A model generated the notes under the pieces. That model did not search any database. It was given only the letters and a program-made list of their open reading frames with translations, and had not been told where the DNA came from. DNA of 64,000 bases from Viscum album. Its lineage: Eukaryota > Streptophyta > Magnoliopsida > Santalales > Viscaceae. The stretch is from assembly GCA_963277665.1 (NCBI GenBank), contig OY728143.1:236211591-236275590 (forward strand). Reading direction: 5' to 3'. The position numbers and the translations under genes were made by a program. Of the stretch, positions 12,847-23,714 are shown one piece after another (positions within the stretch are counted from its first letter, which is position 1; each line of letters starts with the position of its first letter).

Positions 12847-14810
12847 TGACCTCGACCCCAGTAGCCCATAGTTGGTACTTTACTTGATTACAATTGTATA
12901 ATAATAAAGATATAATTACCCGGATGGAAATAAAATGTTTTAATTTTTTGAAAACAAGGAACAGACATAATTGATAATTTATGACATGAAAATAAAAACA
13001 ACATACCAACTCCATTATAAATATCTACAAACACCTACATTATCCCTGAATGTTATTCATAATATACATCTTCATATCCCGGGGTAACATAAGAAATATG
13101 TGGTATGGTTTTCTTAGTATAGGTAACAATTTCAATGGAAGATAATATAAATAAATAATTCATGGAGACTAACTAAAAACACGTTTTATTAAAACATAAA
13201 CGTGATCATAATATGGAAGGAATAAAATTTTATTATATAATTCCATATAAATAATTAATTTAAACATAAACATGTATATTACACTAGTCAAATAATCACA
13301 TGGATTAACAATTATTAATATCATTATAGTAGAATTTATAATTTTGGAATTCATAAACATACAATCAAATACTTTAAAAATAATCCCACATAAATAGGTA
13401 AGGCCTCGACCAAAACCCAATGTAGTTTGTATCATTAGACATAATTATTCATTTGGGGATTATAAATTTCTCTAACCATTACTAAAGGAGTAAAATTAAT
13501 TTCACATATTAATGGGGTGAATAAAAAAAACTTAAATATATGAAAAGTAAATAACATTCCCCAACGAGTAAACATAATCACTAACCATTTTGTGTAATAT
13601 AGTTAATAGTTTCAATATACTCAATTTTTAGTCAAACTGAACATAAAAAATTAAATAAAATATTATTAATGATATCATTTCGATCAACAACAACTAATAA
13701 TAATATTAAACAAAGGGTTTTTAAATATATGAAAAAATATATAAAAAAATATTTCAGGAATTCTTAATGGAGATACACTTTTTACCTTTCAATAAAGAGT
13801 TATTTTGGAAAAATAATTTGTATTTTATACAAAATCTAATTATAAATAATTAGATCAAAAAACGTAAATGGAAGGTTACTAAAGTTATGTTTTATGGAAA
13901 AATTATTCCCAAAATAATTTAATACAAGTAAAAAATATCTTTTAGTAGACTTTAAAAATGGGTCAATTCTATAGAGTATAAGTAAAAAAATATGAGTCCT
14001 TAAAGTTTGTAAAGAATTAATTATTTTCATAAATCGATTAATTAACTTATAAATTTTTTCATGATAAGAATATAATGTTTTTGAGAAATAATGGTGGATT
14101 AAAACAAATTATGGATTTCACATGAAAATTGTTAATTAATTTGGATGTTCCCTTAAACTGAGGTAGCATATTGGAATGTTTGAAAAGGGTAACTTATATA
14201 ACAACTATTATCCCATAATAGAAATATTAAATGCTATGGATATATGTATTTGAAAAAATTAAATAGAATTTATAATAATAATATAAAAATAATTAAAAAA
14301 AATTTAGGGGTAATGATATAGATAGTGTAACTCGAATTAAAAATTTATGTTATTGAATAAACGCTTACTTTTTGTAAAAAAAATTTCCTCAATTAATCAT
14401 AAATCATGTATAAGGAAATTAGATTAATTAATAAAATATTGATGAACCTTTTAAAAATATATTTTATTTTTATAATTTTATTATGTTCATTTATTATCAT
14501 TTTGATTAGTTATACGATTCAACTTCATTATTCAAAAGTGTTTGTTTCCTTGGGTTTCTAAGATGGATCACTTGTATATATGTAAGAACGGTCATGTGAA
14601 ATGGGAATAGTTATATGTAATTTGTGTAATTTAATATTAATTAAAATACTATATATTTAATTATTATATAAATAATTTGGTTTTTTTTTGTTAAGGATAA
14701 ATCATTATATATGACGTTAGTGATAATCATTTAAATTGTTTTGGAGGTTTATCGATAATCTAAAACTAGTTTTGTTTTGTTAATTAAAATCATATAAATA
14801 TTTATATATA
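12847..14810 (-). repeat. 5' LTR of the gag-only element, first part
   Basis: Internal-side part of the 5' LTR, matching 7044 to about 9010 in the left copy. It begins TGACCTCGACCCC in plus orientation. It stops at 14810, where the copia element starts, and resumes at 23720. Confidence 0.75.
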
Positions 14811-16385
14811 TGTTAGGTCCACAAGGTTGAGTATCCTAAGAGGGGGGGTGAATAAGGGTATGACTAATTTAAAATTAAAGCTTGTTCTGATCTTGTTTCC
14901 CTGTTAAAAAAACACTCTTCTCTCTCTTTCTCGTTGCATAGTATAAACAGAAAGTAAAGCATGCACAAGACACAAAAATTTTTACTTGGTTAACTGCTAA
15001 GGGCTACATCCAAGGAGTATACGCCAACTGGTTATCAGTCATACCAAATTCCGCTAAACTTCAATAGCTGTGGACTACAGGGTTCGGGCACAGTCACTCT
15101 GTATCAGGCTCACTGCCTTTACAAAGATTGGGGTCATCTCACTGCTTTCCCAAGGGTCAGTCCCTGTTTCTCTCTCTCTAGCTCACTGCCGGTGGAGAGG
15201 ATCAGCTTCATCCTCTTACTTTTCTCAATGATCTGGAAAGGATCCACTCACAGTTTATAGACCTATAGGTCTCTTCATTTTCATGAATGAATGCATCTTC
15301 CTCTATATGTAGATGCTCTATTGATGTCCAACTTTCAACCATAGATGGATCTCACTTGGTACCGTAGGTATCAGGAAAACTTCCAGCTTCCAAGCAGCCT
15401 GAAAATTTTCCCGGGGAATCAACCCTTATTTAGAGTGCAAGTCTAACCCGGTGCAAAACTATTGGCACACATGTCACAACTGGCACGCAGGTCCACCTCA
15501 ACCTCATGCATGACACAACCTTCTTCGACTCCAAAATGATGAGACTCACTTCCTTTTACGCCCAAACCAATATTGGCATGCAACAACCAACCAGCGTGAA
15601 ACATCAAACACTGGCACGCAAGTCCACCTGCGTGACCACACACCACTTGCACGACTTCCACACCTGCGCGATGAGAGCAGAGATTTTTCTATGTGTTGAA
15701 CTCCATTGAAAATGAGGAGGGGTGGTCCAGTATTTATAGGCATTTGGTCACCCTATGCGACGGCGCACAGGTCTACCCTCGGTGCGCAAGTCTCAGTGCG
15801 CATGTCTCTACCCCTACAAGTCACCTACGCAACCAACTTTCCTTTTCCAAATTTCAATCTTATGATCTTGAAAAACAAGAGGCGCGCAAGTTCTCAATCC
15901 TCCTAGGCATCAGCGCGCAAGTATCTTTATGGCGTGCAGGTCACCTGTGCGACCACACCAATACCTGTGTGACCCTCTTTCCTTTTCCGTATTTTGACCT
16001 TATGATCCTGAAAAACATTAGGTACGCAATTTTCCTCTCCTTAAAGTATAGGGCGTGCAAGTCTCTTTGCCAAAACCAATTTTCTCCTTTTGTAAATTTT
16101 CAGGCCCAAAAATTTGGCAAACACTGGAAAACGGCACCACCTAGTATCTGTTCTTTTTGTAATGCCTCCAGATCATCCATTCCTTTTTAGACGTTCTTGA
16201 ATAAAACATGGACCGTTGACCACAACTCTTGAACTTGACATTCGACCATGAAATCCCATTTTGTCAGCAAAATTGTATTTCATGGTTTTCCTTGTTAATA
16301 ATCACTGCACAAATGTCCACTTTTTCAACAAACACAATCACCTAAAAAATGCTTCAATGATACCTTGAGGGATTTTTTCCCAAAA
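14811..16385 (-). repeat. 3' LTR of the first copia
   Basis: In plus orientation it starts TGTTAGGTCCACAAGG and ends near CCCAAAA. It is 1.57 kb and matches 22138-23714 throughout. A TATAAATA box on the minus strand lies at 15731-15738. The middle (about 15,440-16,060) carries a dispersed CpG-rich module of the form GCGYGCAAGTC, less intact than in the other LTR. Overlapping open frames here (15443-16190, both strands) arise from this GC-rich stretch and are not genes. Confidence 0.9.
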
Positions 16386-16397
16386 ATCTCCCCCTTT
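16386..16397 (-). other. Polypurine tract of the first copia
   Basis: The minus strand reads AAAGGGGGAGAT directly before the 3' LTR, the plus-strand primer of copia elements. Confidence 0.8.
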
Positions 16398-16993
16398 GGG
16401 TTTGTTTACAACTCTTCCATAAAAAGATACATCGTTAAATCTTTAGTCACCATTTGACTATTGCGATTCGGATAGCGATCAAGGGTTTACTCGACACATA
16501 CTCTAATCCCACATGAGCAATGCTCAGTGTGAGAAACAAGAGTAAATGAAAAGGTCATAAATGATTCACTTCATCTATGACACCCACTTTTGGCAATTGA
16601 TACCAATTTTTGGAATAACAATTCTAGGAAATATTCTTGCCGCATTCCAACACAACTCTTTTGAACCACTATTCTACTTTTGTCATGATCCTCAGCTATC
16701 GTGATTTCTGTTCTCTGATCGATCACTTCTAGAATCTTCAGATTTAACACTCTCCCCCTTTCTCATTTCTCCCCACATCTCATTGCTCTACTTGTCAGCC
16801 TCTCCCCGAATCTGTAATGATTACTCAAATAGCCACAATGTCTCCCCCTTGAACAATCGATATTCTCTCCCCCTTTGTCAATGAACCCAAAGGTCACTCT
16901 TTTGTAGTCTGTAACAGAGTAGAGAACACATATCAGCACATTAGGGAAAAAAGATCATACCTCGGGGAGAGGGAATTTTATATCCACACTATT
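16398..16993 (-). other. 3' untranslated region with extra polypurine-like tracts
   Basis: Non-coding stretch between the pol stop and the polypurine tract. Three more AAGGGGGAGA-like tracts occur on the minus strand, at 16751-16761, 16841-16850 and 16866-16876. Nothing coding is seen. Confidence 0.7.
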
Positions 16994-17470
16994 TCAAGTG
17001 AGGGGAGTCGACTTAACTCCCAGAGCCAGTCGATGCCTTTCAAACGCTTCCTTGGGAAAGGCCTTTGTCAGAATATATGTAACCTATTGCTCTGTAGGCA
17101 CATACTCCAACATCACAAGCCCTTTATCTACCTTCTCCTTGATGAAATGATATTTGATATCAATATGCTTAGTCCTAGAGTGATGAACTACATTTTTACT
17201 CAGATTTATAGCACTTGAGTTATCACACATGATTCTGATCGGATACTTTACATCAACTCCCATATCTTCAAGATGTTGCTTCATCCACAATAACTGTGTG
17301 AATGCTTGAGTGGCCGCAATATACTCATCCTCTATAGTGCTCAATGAAATGAAATCTTTCTTCTTGCTTAGCCAAGTAATACACAATCCACCAAGATAGA
17401 ATGCACCCCCTGACATTGATTTTATATCATCTGTTGATCCAGACCAATCTGCATCTATGTAACCCAATAA
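16994..17470 (-). pseudogene. pol: pol: RNase H domain of the first copia
   Basis: The minus strand encodes the C-terminal RNase H of copia Pol, which removes RNA from the hybrid during reverse transcription. Landmarks in order: Y-I-D-A-D-W-S-G, W-L-S-K-K-K, L-S-T-I-E-D-E-Y, M-C-D-N-S-S-A-I-N-L, and H-I-D-I-K-Y-H-F. The acidic D, E and D positions are present. An in-frame TAG at about 17,081 interrupts the tail, and the frame continues with I-L-T-K-A-F-P and ends at TGA 16994-16996. No promoter or separate start is expected, since it is part of the polyprotein. Confidence 0.9.
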
Positions 17471-18600
17471 CACTAATTTAGATTTTTCATTATACACCAA
17501 ACCATAATCGACGTTATCATTGATATACCGAAGTATTATTTTCACTGCAATCATGTGGATTTCCTTGAGATTACTCTGATATCTCGTCTCTTGGAATGTG
17601 GCGAAAACAATGTCAGACCTTGTTGCGGTCAAGTATAGAAAACTTCCAATAATATGCCTATATTCTGTGATATTAACTGCCTTACCATCCTCATCTTTTG
17701 ATAATTTCATCCGAGTATCAATCGGAGTCTTCATCTCCTTGGAATTATCTATTCTGAACCTTCTTAGAACCTCCTTGGTGTATTTGGATTGAGAAATGAA
17801 AGTTCCATTACTTCCTTGTGTCACCTGTAAACAAAGGAAAAATGTTATCTCTCCAATCATTGAAATTTCAAACTCTCTTTTCATGAATTCAAAAAACTTT
17901 CTGCACTTAGCTTCATCTGATCCTCCAAATATTATGTAATCGACATAAACCAACACCATCATCCTTTGATTACTATTGTTGCTGAAAAAGAGATTGTAAT
18001 CAACTCCCCCATGCTGGAAACCAAGATTCTTCAAGAACTGATCAAGCCTTGAGTACCATGCTCTTGGTTCTTGTTTCAGCCCATACAACGCCTTCTTCAG
18101 CCTAAAAACTTTGTTCTCATTTTCTGAATGAGAAAACCATCTGGATGCTCAATATACACCTCTGCTTCTAGAACACCATTCATGAATGTAGATTTGACAT
18201 CCATCGGGAACACATTGAACTTTCTTTACACTACTATGGCCAAAAATAATGTGATTGTATCAAGCCTTGCAACCGGTGAAAATGCCTCATCAACATCTAT
18301 TCCCTATATCTGGGAGTATCCCTTGCACACTAGCCGTGATTTGTTCCGAATCACTGTTCCATCTTCATTCATCATGTTGCGATAGACCCATTTAGTCCAG
18401 TTGACTTTCTTATCTGCTAGCCTTGAAACAATATCCCATGTCTGGTTCATCTCAATCTGATCAAGCTCTTCATTCATTTCCAGAACCCAGTTTTCATCTT
18501 CAGCTGCATCGGGAAAACATTTCGGCTCCACCTGAGATAAAAACGATCTTTGCTGTAATGAATTCATTCTTTGAGTCTGAACTGGAGCTATTTAGTCACC
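17471..18600 (-). pseudogene. pol: pol: reverse transcriptase of the first copia, catalytic site lost
   Basis: N-terminal RT landmarks W-T-K-W-V-Y-R-N and S-R-L-V-C-K-G-Y (about 18,330-18,400) are followed by G-L-K-Q-E-P-R-A-W-Y (18,055-18,085), then Y-V-D-Y at 17936-17947. The family has Y-V-D-D there, so the second catalytic Asp is replaced by Tyr (codon 17936-17938, a single G-to-T change). Stops and at least one frameshift lie between 18,088 and 18,304. The domain converts genomic RNA to DNA in active relatives; this copy cannot. Confidence 0.9.
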
Positions 18601-18899
18601 AATGATATTCTTCCTATCAATTTTATCTCGACTCTTTGGCTTCCTTGCAGACACAGACACGACACTTTCTTTTTTATCATCTGTATCTTCTTCTAAGTCA
18701 ACTTCTTCCACTTCTACTCCCCCTGTGTTGCTTACCTCATTATCACTTTCATCTAGAAGCTGTTCACCGGGTTGTTGAGTATTCTGTTCATTTTTAAATA
18801 TAGTGACATCATTGCTCTAAATAATTTTTCCCATTATTGTTTTGAAACATTTATATGCTTTTCTTTTCCCTGAGTATCCAAGTAATATCCTCTCATCTC

Positions 18900-19500
18900 C
18901 TCGTGACTCAAAATTCATGTGATTTTCTTTTTTGAGAATGAAGCACTTACTTCCAAAGATTAGATGTATTTCAGTATTGGATTCTTTCCATACCACATTT
19001 CATACAGAGTATTCCCTTCCTTCGGACACAACAGATACCTGTTTGAAATATAGAACGATGTCAAAACTACTTCCTTCCAAAAATTTATCTGGTAGGTCCA
19101 TTTAAATAAGCATCATTTTAACCATGTTATTGATGATCTGATTTCTCCTCTCAACCACTAAATTCTTTAGGGTAGTTCTCACTAATGAAACATGACTCCT
19201 TATCCCATGTTTCTCGAGATAGTTTTCGACTTGACTGTTTGTGAATTCCGTATCGTTATCAGTATGAAACTTTATAATTTTCTTCCCAAGAATCCTTTCT
19301 GATTCCCTCATATAATACTTTATGTAACTGAACACCTCTGTCTTATGGGTAACGACAAATACCTAGTCCATTCTGCTATAATCATCAATGAAAATAACAT
19401 AGTACCATTTCATATTTATAGCTTGTGGTGAGATAGGTCCAAATACATCCACATGCACCAATTCAACACTCTAGTTGATTTCTGTTCCTTTGGCCTATAT
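18900..19500 (-). pseudogene. pol: pol: integrase core of the first copia
   Basis: H-V-D-V-F-G-P (about 19,450) supplies the first Asp, F-H-T-D-N-D-T-E-F the second, and V-V-E-R-R-N the Glu of the D,D-35-E triad. The first Asp is in a different frame from the upstream pre-integrase region, so a frameshift lies near 19,475. Another break lies near 19,340. All three catalytic residues are still readable even though the frame is broken. Confidence 0.85.
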
Positions 19501-19607
19501 GTCATTCTAATTATCTTCCCTTGTTGGCAAGCATCGAACGTACGAGTGTGATCACGTGATAGTTTTGGAAGTTCTCTAGCATTATCACACTTTACTAGAT
19601 CTTCCAT
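19416..19607 (-). pseudogene. pol: pol: GAG pre-integrase and zinc-finger region
   Basis: A 63-codon open piece contains D-A-C-Q-Q-G-K, the CX2C half of the integrase HHCC zinc finger (the second Cys of the usual pattern is kept). It sits between protease and integrase core, as expected in copia Pol. Confidence 0.75.
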
Positions 19608-19693
19608 GGATAGTTGGCATAGATGAAAAAGTCGCTTATGCCACAGCTGGTTTTCTTCCTCTATGGATGAAAGGCTTATATCTTCTTCCCCAC

Positions 19694-20068
19694 CTACAAG
19701 GTAATGATTTCCCTTTGTCCTTTTTCCCTAAAGAACACTGCTCCATCCTTTCCTTTCATAACACACATCTTCTTGGTAAATTGGATAGAGTGCCCAGAGT
19801 CACATAGTTGACTAACACTGAGCAAGTTATGACTAAGACCATCTACTACAAAGACATCAGTACATCTCATTTCTTTTCCCCCAGACTTGGCTTTTCCCGA
19901 GCCAATAATCTTATGGCCTTCATCATTTCCAAATTTGACAACTCCTTCTTTGTCATATTTTATGCCTGTAAAAAGACCCTTATTACCTGTCATGTGAGAT
20001 GTGCAACTACTATCAAGGATCCATACACCAGAGCGATCTGATGACTTAAGGGAAATTTCTGCCACCAC
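19694..20068 (-). pseudogene. pol: pol: aspartic protease of the first copia, active site altered
   Basis: G-V-W-I-L-D-S-S-C-T-S-H-M-T-G matches the copia protease start, where the family has D-S-G-C or D-T-G-C. The active-site Gly is Ser here. Downstream L-S-H-N-L-L-S-V-S-Q-L-C-D is the typical protease-to-integrase linker. The piece is open for 124 codons, one of the better kept parts of this element. Confidence 0.85.
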
Positions 20069-20410
20069 AGCATTCTCATTTTTCTTCTTCTTAGTCTATA
20101 CGTTTTCCTTCACACTCGGCATGGATTGAGAATTCGGTTCGTTCTAAGAGTATGATGGACCAGCTTCATCTTGCAAAGCCGCAAATCTATTCTGCATTTT
20201 TAAATAACCTATTGGTTTATTGATCTGCTTCTTGCATATGTTTTGATTCTGCTTTGGAACATTTCCTTGTATGGTCGAAGTGAAAAACCTAGCCATGTTC
20301 CCAAATCCTCTTCACCAAAAACAGTGTCCTTCAAAATATGTTCTGGAAAACCGTTTTCTGTTTGGATACCACCTATGTTATTGTTCCTTTCGGTACATCT
20401 TGTCTATGGA

Positions 20411-20452
20411 ACACACATACTGTGAATTTCCCATCTTTCCACAACAATAACA
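20411..20452 (-). pseudogene. gag: gag zinc knuckle of the first copia
   Basis: The minus strand reads C-Y-C-C-G-K-M-G-N-S-Q-Y-V-C. The knuckle pattern CX2CX4HX4C is kept except that His is Asn. It lies at the Gag C-terminus, about 340 bp upstream of the protease. Confidence 0.7.
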
Positions 20453-22093
20453 CCTGATATAAGGTTATTTCTTTAAAGTTACATCAACACTATGAGTTTT
20501 CCCTTGGGATCTATGAATATTCAGATTCTGCTTTGTGCCCAAATCAACCTTTAATATCAGGATGGGTGCTTGTAGTCTGACTTAAATTGCCACATATTTT
20601 TTCTTCTGATCAAGCCCTGAATCATCCTTAACGTTAAAGCTCAATTGTTGCTTCTTTCCTGTTGAACTACTATGTTATTCTTTCATATTTTCAGTCTTTA
20701 GAATGACCTACTTTCCCAAGAATGTATTGGGAATCAAGGGTTTTTCCTGGTCTTTAACTTTCCTTCGTAGACCGAGGACTTCTTATTCAAGCTCCTCGAT
20801 ATTCTTGACGTGATCTTTCACTTTTCTGTTCAAGCCCTCAATCTCCATTTTTTGTTCTTTAATCTTGAGCTTACACTCACTAACTGATTCTGAGTTCTCT
20901 GGTGTTGATAACATGAGTTTTTCAATTTCTTTCGACAACTCAGACTTCTCTTCTTCCTGATGGTGCATATAGATTTTACATCATGAACAACTTTATTGGC
21001 ATTGTTAGTTTTGGCTCTCCAAACATCTAGCTCCTCAAGAGCTACTTCCAACTCAGCTTCCATATCAACTCTTCCTTCAATTTATTCTTCTTCTTATACA
21101 GCGTCAGTTTCTTCCTTTTCCTGAGAACTACTGATGACCCCCACCATAGCATTCTCTCCTCGATCTTTGCAGTTCTCTATTTCCTCAACCTCTTCAACCT
21201 CAAACTCATTTGAACTGTCTATTTCTTGTGAAAGACGATTATTCTTCTTGAAGAAATTTCTCTTGAACTGCTTCTTCCCTTTAACATATGCTGAAGATTT
21301 CTTCTTGTGAATTTCAACATCTAAAGCAAGAAAGAGGTAGTTTAACTTTGAACTTTTCTTTTCCTATTTGAAGATTTGAGGAGAAGAATGTCATTACCTC
21401 ATCTTTATCTACTTCTTCCCGAGAGTCTTCAATGGTGAGCTTTTTCAGGGCCTTGAATGCCACCTCTTTGGATTTCCCCTTTTCCACAACATCACTATCA
21501 TCGTTTCTCATTTCATATTCAACAAGGGTGTTGTGTAGGTTATCTAATGTCAGCACTTTTGGATCATTATATTCTAGCACTAAAACTTTCATATTGAACC
21601 GAGGTGGAAGTTTCCTCAAGATATGCTTCACAATTTTTATGCCTTTAATAACATATCCAAGACCTCGCATGTCTTCCACTATAACATTTAGCTTGTCGAT
21701 GAATGCATCAATAGACTAATTCAGGTTCATTCTCAAATTTTCATACTTTTTAAACAACACTTACAGATTTTCCTCTATGACCTTTGTATCCCCTTCGTAT
21801 ATATTCAATAACTTTTCCCACATGGAATGTGATTTTTTTGAAATACATCACCTTTGTATATATGGAATTGATAGGGAACCCCCTAAGGCATTGAATGCTT
21901 TAAAAACTGCATCCAACTCTCTACACTCAGCTTTTGATAATGAACCACTATTTATATTAGCTGTTATGCCATGAATTATTGTTGTGAACACATCCATTAC
22001 AAATGATCGGAAGTAGTGTTGCATCTGATTCTTCCATAGCTGAAAACTGTTCCCGTCGAAGATCGGAATCCCTATATGATTGGTAACCTCCAT
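20453..22093 (-). pseudogene. gag: gag of the first copia
   Basis: The first in-frame ATG is at 22093, 31 bases after the primer site, and gives M-E-V-T-N-H-I-G-I-P-I-F-D-G, a typical copia Gag start. The frame runs to about 21,314 with three in-frame stops near 21,850, 21,770 and 21,720, then shifts. Y-E-G-D-T-K-V (about 21,790) and V-L-T-L-D-N-L (about 21,545) are family landmarks. The C-terminal part (about 20,770-21,250) is acidic and then rich in E, K and L heptads, a likely coiled coil. Gag forms the virus-like particle in active relatives. Confidence 0.8.
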
Positions 22094-22123
22094 TTGAGAA
22101 AGAATCACAGATATTAACCTTTC

Positions 22124-22135
22124 TCTATGATACCA
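22124..22135 (-). other. Primer binding site (tRNA-iMet) of the first copia
   Basis: The minus strand reads TGGTATCATAG two bases after the LTR end CCTAACA. It matches the 3' end of plant initiator-methionine tRNA with one change. Confidence 0.85.
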
Positions 22136-22137
22136 AT

Positions 22138-23714
22138 TGTTAGGTCCACAAGGCTGAGTATTCTGAGTGTGGGGTGAATTAGGGTATGACTAATTCAAAA
22201 TGAAATCTCGTTCTAATCTTGTTTTTATGTTAAGAAAAACACTCTTATCTATCTTTCCCGTTTTACAATATAAACAGAAAGTAAAGCATGCACATGACAC
22301 ATCAATTTTAACTTGGTTCACCGCTAAGGGATACGTCCAAGGAGAATACGCCGATAGGTTGTCAGTCGTACCAAATTATACTAAAATTTACTAGATGTGG
22401 ACTACAAGGTTCAGGCACAGTCACTCTGTCCCAGGCTAATTGCCTTTACAACGTTTAGGGTCAGCTCACTACTTTCCCAAGGGTCACTCCCTATTTTTCT
22501 CTCTCTCTCTGGCTCACTGCCGGTGGAGAGGATCACCTTCTTCCTCTTCCTTTTATCACTACTCTGGAAAGGATTTACTCACAGTTTATAGACATGTAGG
22601 TATCTTCATTTTCATGAAAGAATGCATCTTCCTCTGTATGTAGATGCTCTGTTGAAGTCCAACTTTCACCCGTAGATGAAACTCACTTTGCACCGAAGGT
22701 ATCGGGAAAACTGCCAGCTTCCACGCAGCTTGAAAACACTGTCAGGAATCAACCCTTACGTGGCGCGCAAGTCTAACCCGATGCGCAAGTATCGGCGTGC
22801 TGGTCACAACTGGAACGCAGGTCCACCTCAACCACCTGCACGACACAACCTTCTTCGACTCCGGACCTGCACGACTCACTTCCTTTTACCCCAAACCAAT
22901 ATTGGTGTGCAACATCCAACCGGCACGCAACATCAAACACTAGCGCACAAGTCCACCTACACGACCACACACCACTTGCGTGTCTTCCACACCTGCGTGA
23001 CGGGAGCACTGATATTTCTAAGTGTTGAACTCCGTTGAAAATGAGGAGGGGTGGTCCAGTATTTATAGGCATTTGGTCACCCTACGCGACGGCGTGCAAG
23101 TCTACCCTCGACACGCATGTCTCAGCCCGTAGGTGTCTACCCCTGCAAGTCTCCTACGTGACCAACTTTTTGTTGCCAAATTTTGATCTTCTGATCTTGA
23201 AAAACAACAGGTGTGCACGTTCCCAAGCCTCCTAGGCATCAGCGTGCAAGTCTCTACACGGCGCGCCAGTCACCTGCGCGACCACACCAATACCTGCGTG
23301 ACCCTCTTTCCTTTTCCATACATTGACCATATGATCCTGAAAAACATTAGGTGTTCAATTTTCCTCTCCTTCAAGTACAGGGCGCGCAAGTCTCTTTTCC
23401 AAAACCACATTTCTCCATTTTTCCATTTTGAGGCCCAAAAATTTTGCAAACACTGGAAAACGGCGCCACCTTGTATCTCTTCTTCTTGTACCGCCTCCAG
23501 ATCATCCATTCCATTTTTGACGTTCTTGAATCAAACATTGATCATTTAACACAGCTCTTGAACTCTACATTACACCATGAAATCCCATTTTGTCAACAAA
23601 ATTGTATGTCATGGTTTGCTTTGTCAATAATCACAACACATATGTCCACATTGTCAACAAACACAATCACCTCAAAAATGCTTCAATGATACATCGAGGG
23701 ATTTTTTCCCAAAA
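22138..23714 (-). repeat. 5' LTR of the first copia
   Basis: Partner of 14811-16385. It keeps more CpG than the other copy. About eleven degenerate GCGYGCAAGTC-like modules occur from 22,760 to 23,395 (for example near 22762, 22781, 23092, 23240, 23260, 23381). The outer end is CCCAAAA in plus orientation rather than a clear CA, so that boundary is uncertain by about four bases. Confidence 0.9.
23060..23067 (-). promoter_or_regulatory. TATA box of the first copia 5' LTR
   Basis: TATAAATA on the minus strand, in the context CCTATAAATACTGG, identical in the other LTR at 15731-15738. It would start transcription leftward into gag. Confidence 0.65.

Larger units (their letters stand above)
14811..23714 (-). 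mobile_element. Ty1/copia retrotransposon nested in an older LTR
   Basis: LTRs at 14811-16385 and 22138-23714 frame a 5.75 kb internal region read on the minus strand: primer site, gag, protease, integrase, RT, RNase H, polypurine tract. That order (integrase before RT) is copia. Flanks are ATATA (14806-14810) and ATACA (23715-23719), a 5-bp target duplication with one change. With one copy removed, the join aligns in length to the uninterrupted LTR near 9000. The LTRs differ at about one base in seven over their first 200 bases by eye, so the insertion is old. The coding region has many stops and frameshifts. The copia lineage is not resolved. Confidence 0.9.

Noticed and set aside
15443..16190. 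Several overlapping open frames up to 165 codons
   Set aside because: They lie in a copia LTR; the GC-rich module lowers stop frequency. The other LTR (22676-23549) gives similar frames.
20830..21063. Separate coiled-coil gene
   Set aside because: It lies inside the Gag region of the first copia, between capsid-like part and zinc knuckle; two frames overlap because of a frameshift.
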